The notes beneath the pieces are model-generated. The model saw only the letters and a list, made by a program, of their open reading frames with translations, did no database searches and had not been told where the DNA came from. Below, piece by piece: positions 62,487-64,000 of a DNA stretch of 64,000 nucleotides; positions within the stretch are counted from its first letter, which is position 1, and every line of letters starts with the position of its first letter. The position numbers and the translations under genes are program-made. Source of the DNA: Chloroflexota bacterium (GTDB lineage Bacteria; Chloroflexota; Anaerolineae; Anaerolineales; UBA11579); assembly GCA_013112575.1 (NCBI GenBank), contig JABFGG010000021.1, positions 18,101 through 82,100 of the forward strand, given 5' to 3'.

Positions 62487-63116
62487 ATGCGCGAGACAAA
62501 TAAAGCAAAACAAGCCTTCGAGGACTATTTTGGGCTGGGACCCGGCCGTAGTCTACAAAACCTACACCAAACCTACACCAAAGCTGCACCAGATTCGGTC
62601 CCAACCAGGCACCTCCGAACCCTGAAACAGTGGTCTTCTGAGCACAACTGGCAGGAGCGCGTCGCAGAGCGGGAGGCAGCCCTGACCGCAGAGGCCATGG
62701 AAGAGCTGCGTGAGACGGCCACCAAGACCGGCTATGCCCTCTTCTTCAAGCGCATCGCCGATCTCAATGTACTGGCAGAGCTTTTATTCGATGAAATCCT
62801 CACCGAGGACAAGCGCTGGCTGCCGGACGTCAAACAGATCGGTGCAGGGGAATTTGCCGAGCGTGTGGATATCGTGCGCTTTAATGCCGGCCTGATCGGG
62901 CGGTTTCTGGACGCTCTGGAAGCCCTCGCCACTGAGATGGGCGAACGCAAACATGGGGTTGAAGTTACGGGTCGAGACGGTGGCCCGATAGAACACATCG
63001 ACATTGAAGCCATCCGCAAGAAACGCTGGAAGGACGTCGAAGAAACCCTGGCCCGCGTCCTGGCCGAAGAACAACTATCCGCAGAAGCTGTTACTGACCC
63101 CGGCAATGAGGAGTGA
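62487..63116 (+). CDS. Phage terminase small subunit
   Basis: A 209-residue protein. The N-terminal part (GRSLQNLHQTYTKAAPDSVP, TRHLRTLKQWSSEHNWQERV) is the HTH-containing start of terminase small subunits that recognise phage DNA. A long helical region follows (AERVDIVRFNAGLIGRFLDA), and the end is acidic. Its stop overlaps the start of the large subunit gene, a typical pairing. Confidence 0.8.
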   Translation: MRETNKAKQAFEDYFGLGPGRSLQNLHQTYTKAAPDSVPTRHLRTLKQWSSEHNWQERVAEREAALTAEAMEELRETATKTGYALFFKRIADLNVLAELLFDEILTEDKRWLPDVKQIGAGEFAERVDIVRFNAGLIGRFLDALEALATEMGERKHGVEVTGRDGGPIEHIDIEAIRKKRWKDVEETLARVLAEEQLSAEAVTDPGNEE

Positions 63117-64000
63117 CTCCCACCGCTTCCCGCCGTCTCGCGTTCCTGCTTAACTACCTGGACCTTCCCGCGGCCACGGATGACCCCGAGGCAGAGTGGG
63201 AAGAGTACCAGATCAGGCACCTTAACAATTCATCCCTTTTCGGCATAACCACCAAGTCCCGCCAGGTGGGCTGGTCGTGGACCATCGCCGCTGAAGCGGT
63301 GGCCGACTCCGCGCTGAACAAGCGCACGCCCAACATCTTTGTCTCGATCAATCTGGAGGAGTCCCGGGAGAAGATCCGCTACGCCCGGCAGATCATCGAC
63401 GCCCTGGACCGCGAAGTGCGGCCAGCGCTGATCATCGACAACCAGCTGGAGCTGGAGATGCAGAACGGCAGCCGCATGATCAGCCACCCCAGCAAACCGG
63501 TACGCGGCAAGGCCAAAGGCAACGTCAAGCTGGACGAACTGGCCCACTATCCCAAGGACAGCGAGATCTACACATCCGCTGTACCGGTCATCTCGAAAGG
63601 CGGCCGTTTACGTGCCGGCAGCTCCCCCATGGGTGCCGGAGGGGTCTTTCACGAGATCGTCAATCAGCCCCTCATAAAGTATCCCGGCTATACACGGGAT
63701 TACGTGCCCTGGTGGGTGACCAAAAGCTTCTGCAAAGATATGCCGGAGGCCAAGAAGCTGGCCCCGCACATGACCACCGAAGAGCGCGTGATGCTCTTCG
63801 GCAAGCCCCGCCTGATCATCATCTTCCAGAACCTGCCGCTGCTGGATTTCCAGCAGGAATACGAGTGCATGTTCGTGGACGAGGCTACGGCCTGGATCAC
63901 CTGGGACGAGATCAAGCGCAACCAGGAATTGGCGCAGGCCGGCCAGCTGGTGTACTTCCAGGCTGCTACCGTGGACGAAGCCATGCAAGCCATCGACGAC
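63113..64000 (+). CDS. Phage terminase large subunit (Mu gp28-like), 3' end outside window
   Basis: 296 codons are visible from GTG 63113, which overlaps the small-subunit stop. The variant Walker A TTKSRQVGWSWTIAAEA matches Mu gp28-type packaging ATPases, with the pattern KSRQxGWS. Walker B is NVKLDELAHYPKDSE. AGSSPMGAGGVFHEIV is a later coupling motif, and FMFVDEA-like sequence FVDEATAWITWDEI follows near the edge. The nuclease domain would lie beyond the window. It drives packaging of DNA into the head. Confidence 0.85.
   Translation, partial: MTPTASRRLAFLLNYLDLPAATDDPEAEWEEYQIRHLNNSSLFGITTKSRQVGWSWTIAAEAVADSALNKRTPNIFVSINLEESREKIRYARQIIDALDREVRPALIIDNQLELEMQNGSRMISHPSKPVRGKAKGNVKLDELAHYPKDSEIYTSAVPVISKGGRLRAGSSPMGAGGVFHEIVNQPLIKYPGYTRDYVPWWVTKSFCKDMPEAKKLAPHMTTEERVMLFGKPRLIIIFQNLPLLDFQQEYECMFVDEATAWITWDEIKRNQELAQAGQLVYFQAATVDEAMQAIDD

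Larger units (their letters stand above)
55237..64000. mobile_element. Prophage-like region, right end outside window
   Basis: From just after tRNA-Lys to the window edge there are only phage-type or unrecognised genes: divergent repressor, early genes, AT-rich cargo, holin-like and XhlA-like proteins, terminase small and large subunits. No integrase, replication or lysin gene is seen in this part. Position after a tRNA fits site-specific integration, but the second attachment site would be off the window. Gene order (holin block before terminase) is unusual for lambda-like phages. Confidence 0.75.

Overview
The window looks like a chromosome segment of a Chloroflexota bacterium, most likely Anaerolineae. 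This is inferred from protein character: the GyrA active-site context, a glycogen cluster with a very long GH13 enzyme, many GAF histidine kinases, DUF3105 and DsbA-like pairs, and no outer-membrane genes. GC is moderate (mid-50s by eye). Housekeeping genes are tightly packed with short gaps, many start/stop overlaps and clear intrinsic terminators.

Layout: 1-3.65 kb (minus) holds a P1-type peptidase (cut by the window edge), an M24 peptidase and a membrane-transporter/rhodanese fusion. 3.8-10.3 kb (plus) is a glycogen/alpha-glucan block: giant GH13 enzyme, glgA, malQ. 10.4-17.7 kb carries a zinc ribbon, a proline-racemase-family enzyme, Fe/Mn superoxide dismutase, ferredoxin, a two-subunit class I fumarase, a class II fumarase/aspartase-family lyase, a V4R protein, a TfoX C-terminal-domain protein and a DinB-like protein. 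17.9-24.4 kb has mutL, then on the minus strand a coupled trio (receiver-ParA, sirtuin, GAF histidine kinase), then tilS. 24.4-29.1 kb is a looser region: an IS110-type remnant, TfoX N-terminal-domain protein, nucleoside hydrolase, DUF3105 and DsbA-like proteins, and a GNAT, with several trinucleotide-loop palindromes between genes. 29.1-39.6 kb (minus) is a signalling block: a PAS/GAF/HD-GYP protein and an eight-gene run with two histidine kinases, an OmpR-type regulator, CpaE- and CpaF-like ATPases, a double-HTH regulator and a TPR protein. 39.9-49.5 kb is core: gyrA, birA, rpsB-tsf-pyrH-frr-uppS-cdsA and glpX. 49.6-55.2 kb holds padR-trmO, lrp-tyrosine phenol-lyase, a SAM-I riboswitch with metK, thioredoxin and tRNA-Lys.

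From just beyond tRNA-Lys (55.24 kb) to the right edge the content is phage-like: a divergent repressor/early promoter region, small early genes, an AT-rich cargo section, a holin-like block and terminase small and large subunits (the latter cut by the edge). The cargo section (about 57.2-61.2 kb) is the least ordinary part. It has a 612-residue protein resembling the lipid-binding TULIP/P47 type, a multi-pass membrane protein, and two paralogous 36-residue membrane peptides that bracket the plus-strand half. A row of RNA hairpins sits between the second peptide and the holin.

Several genes (mutL, tilS, the V4R gene, cdsA, the transporter-rhodanese gene) have a -10 hexamer 6-8 nt before the start codon, suggesting leaderless mRNAs are common in this organism. 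All functional names are judged from sequence motifs by eye; no database search was run.
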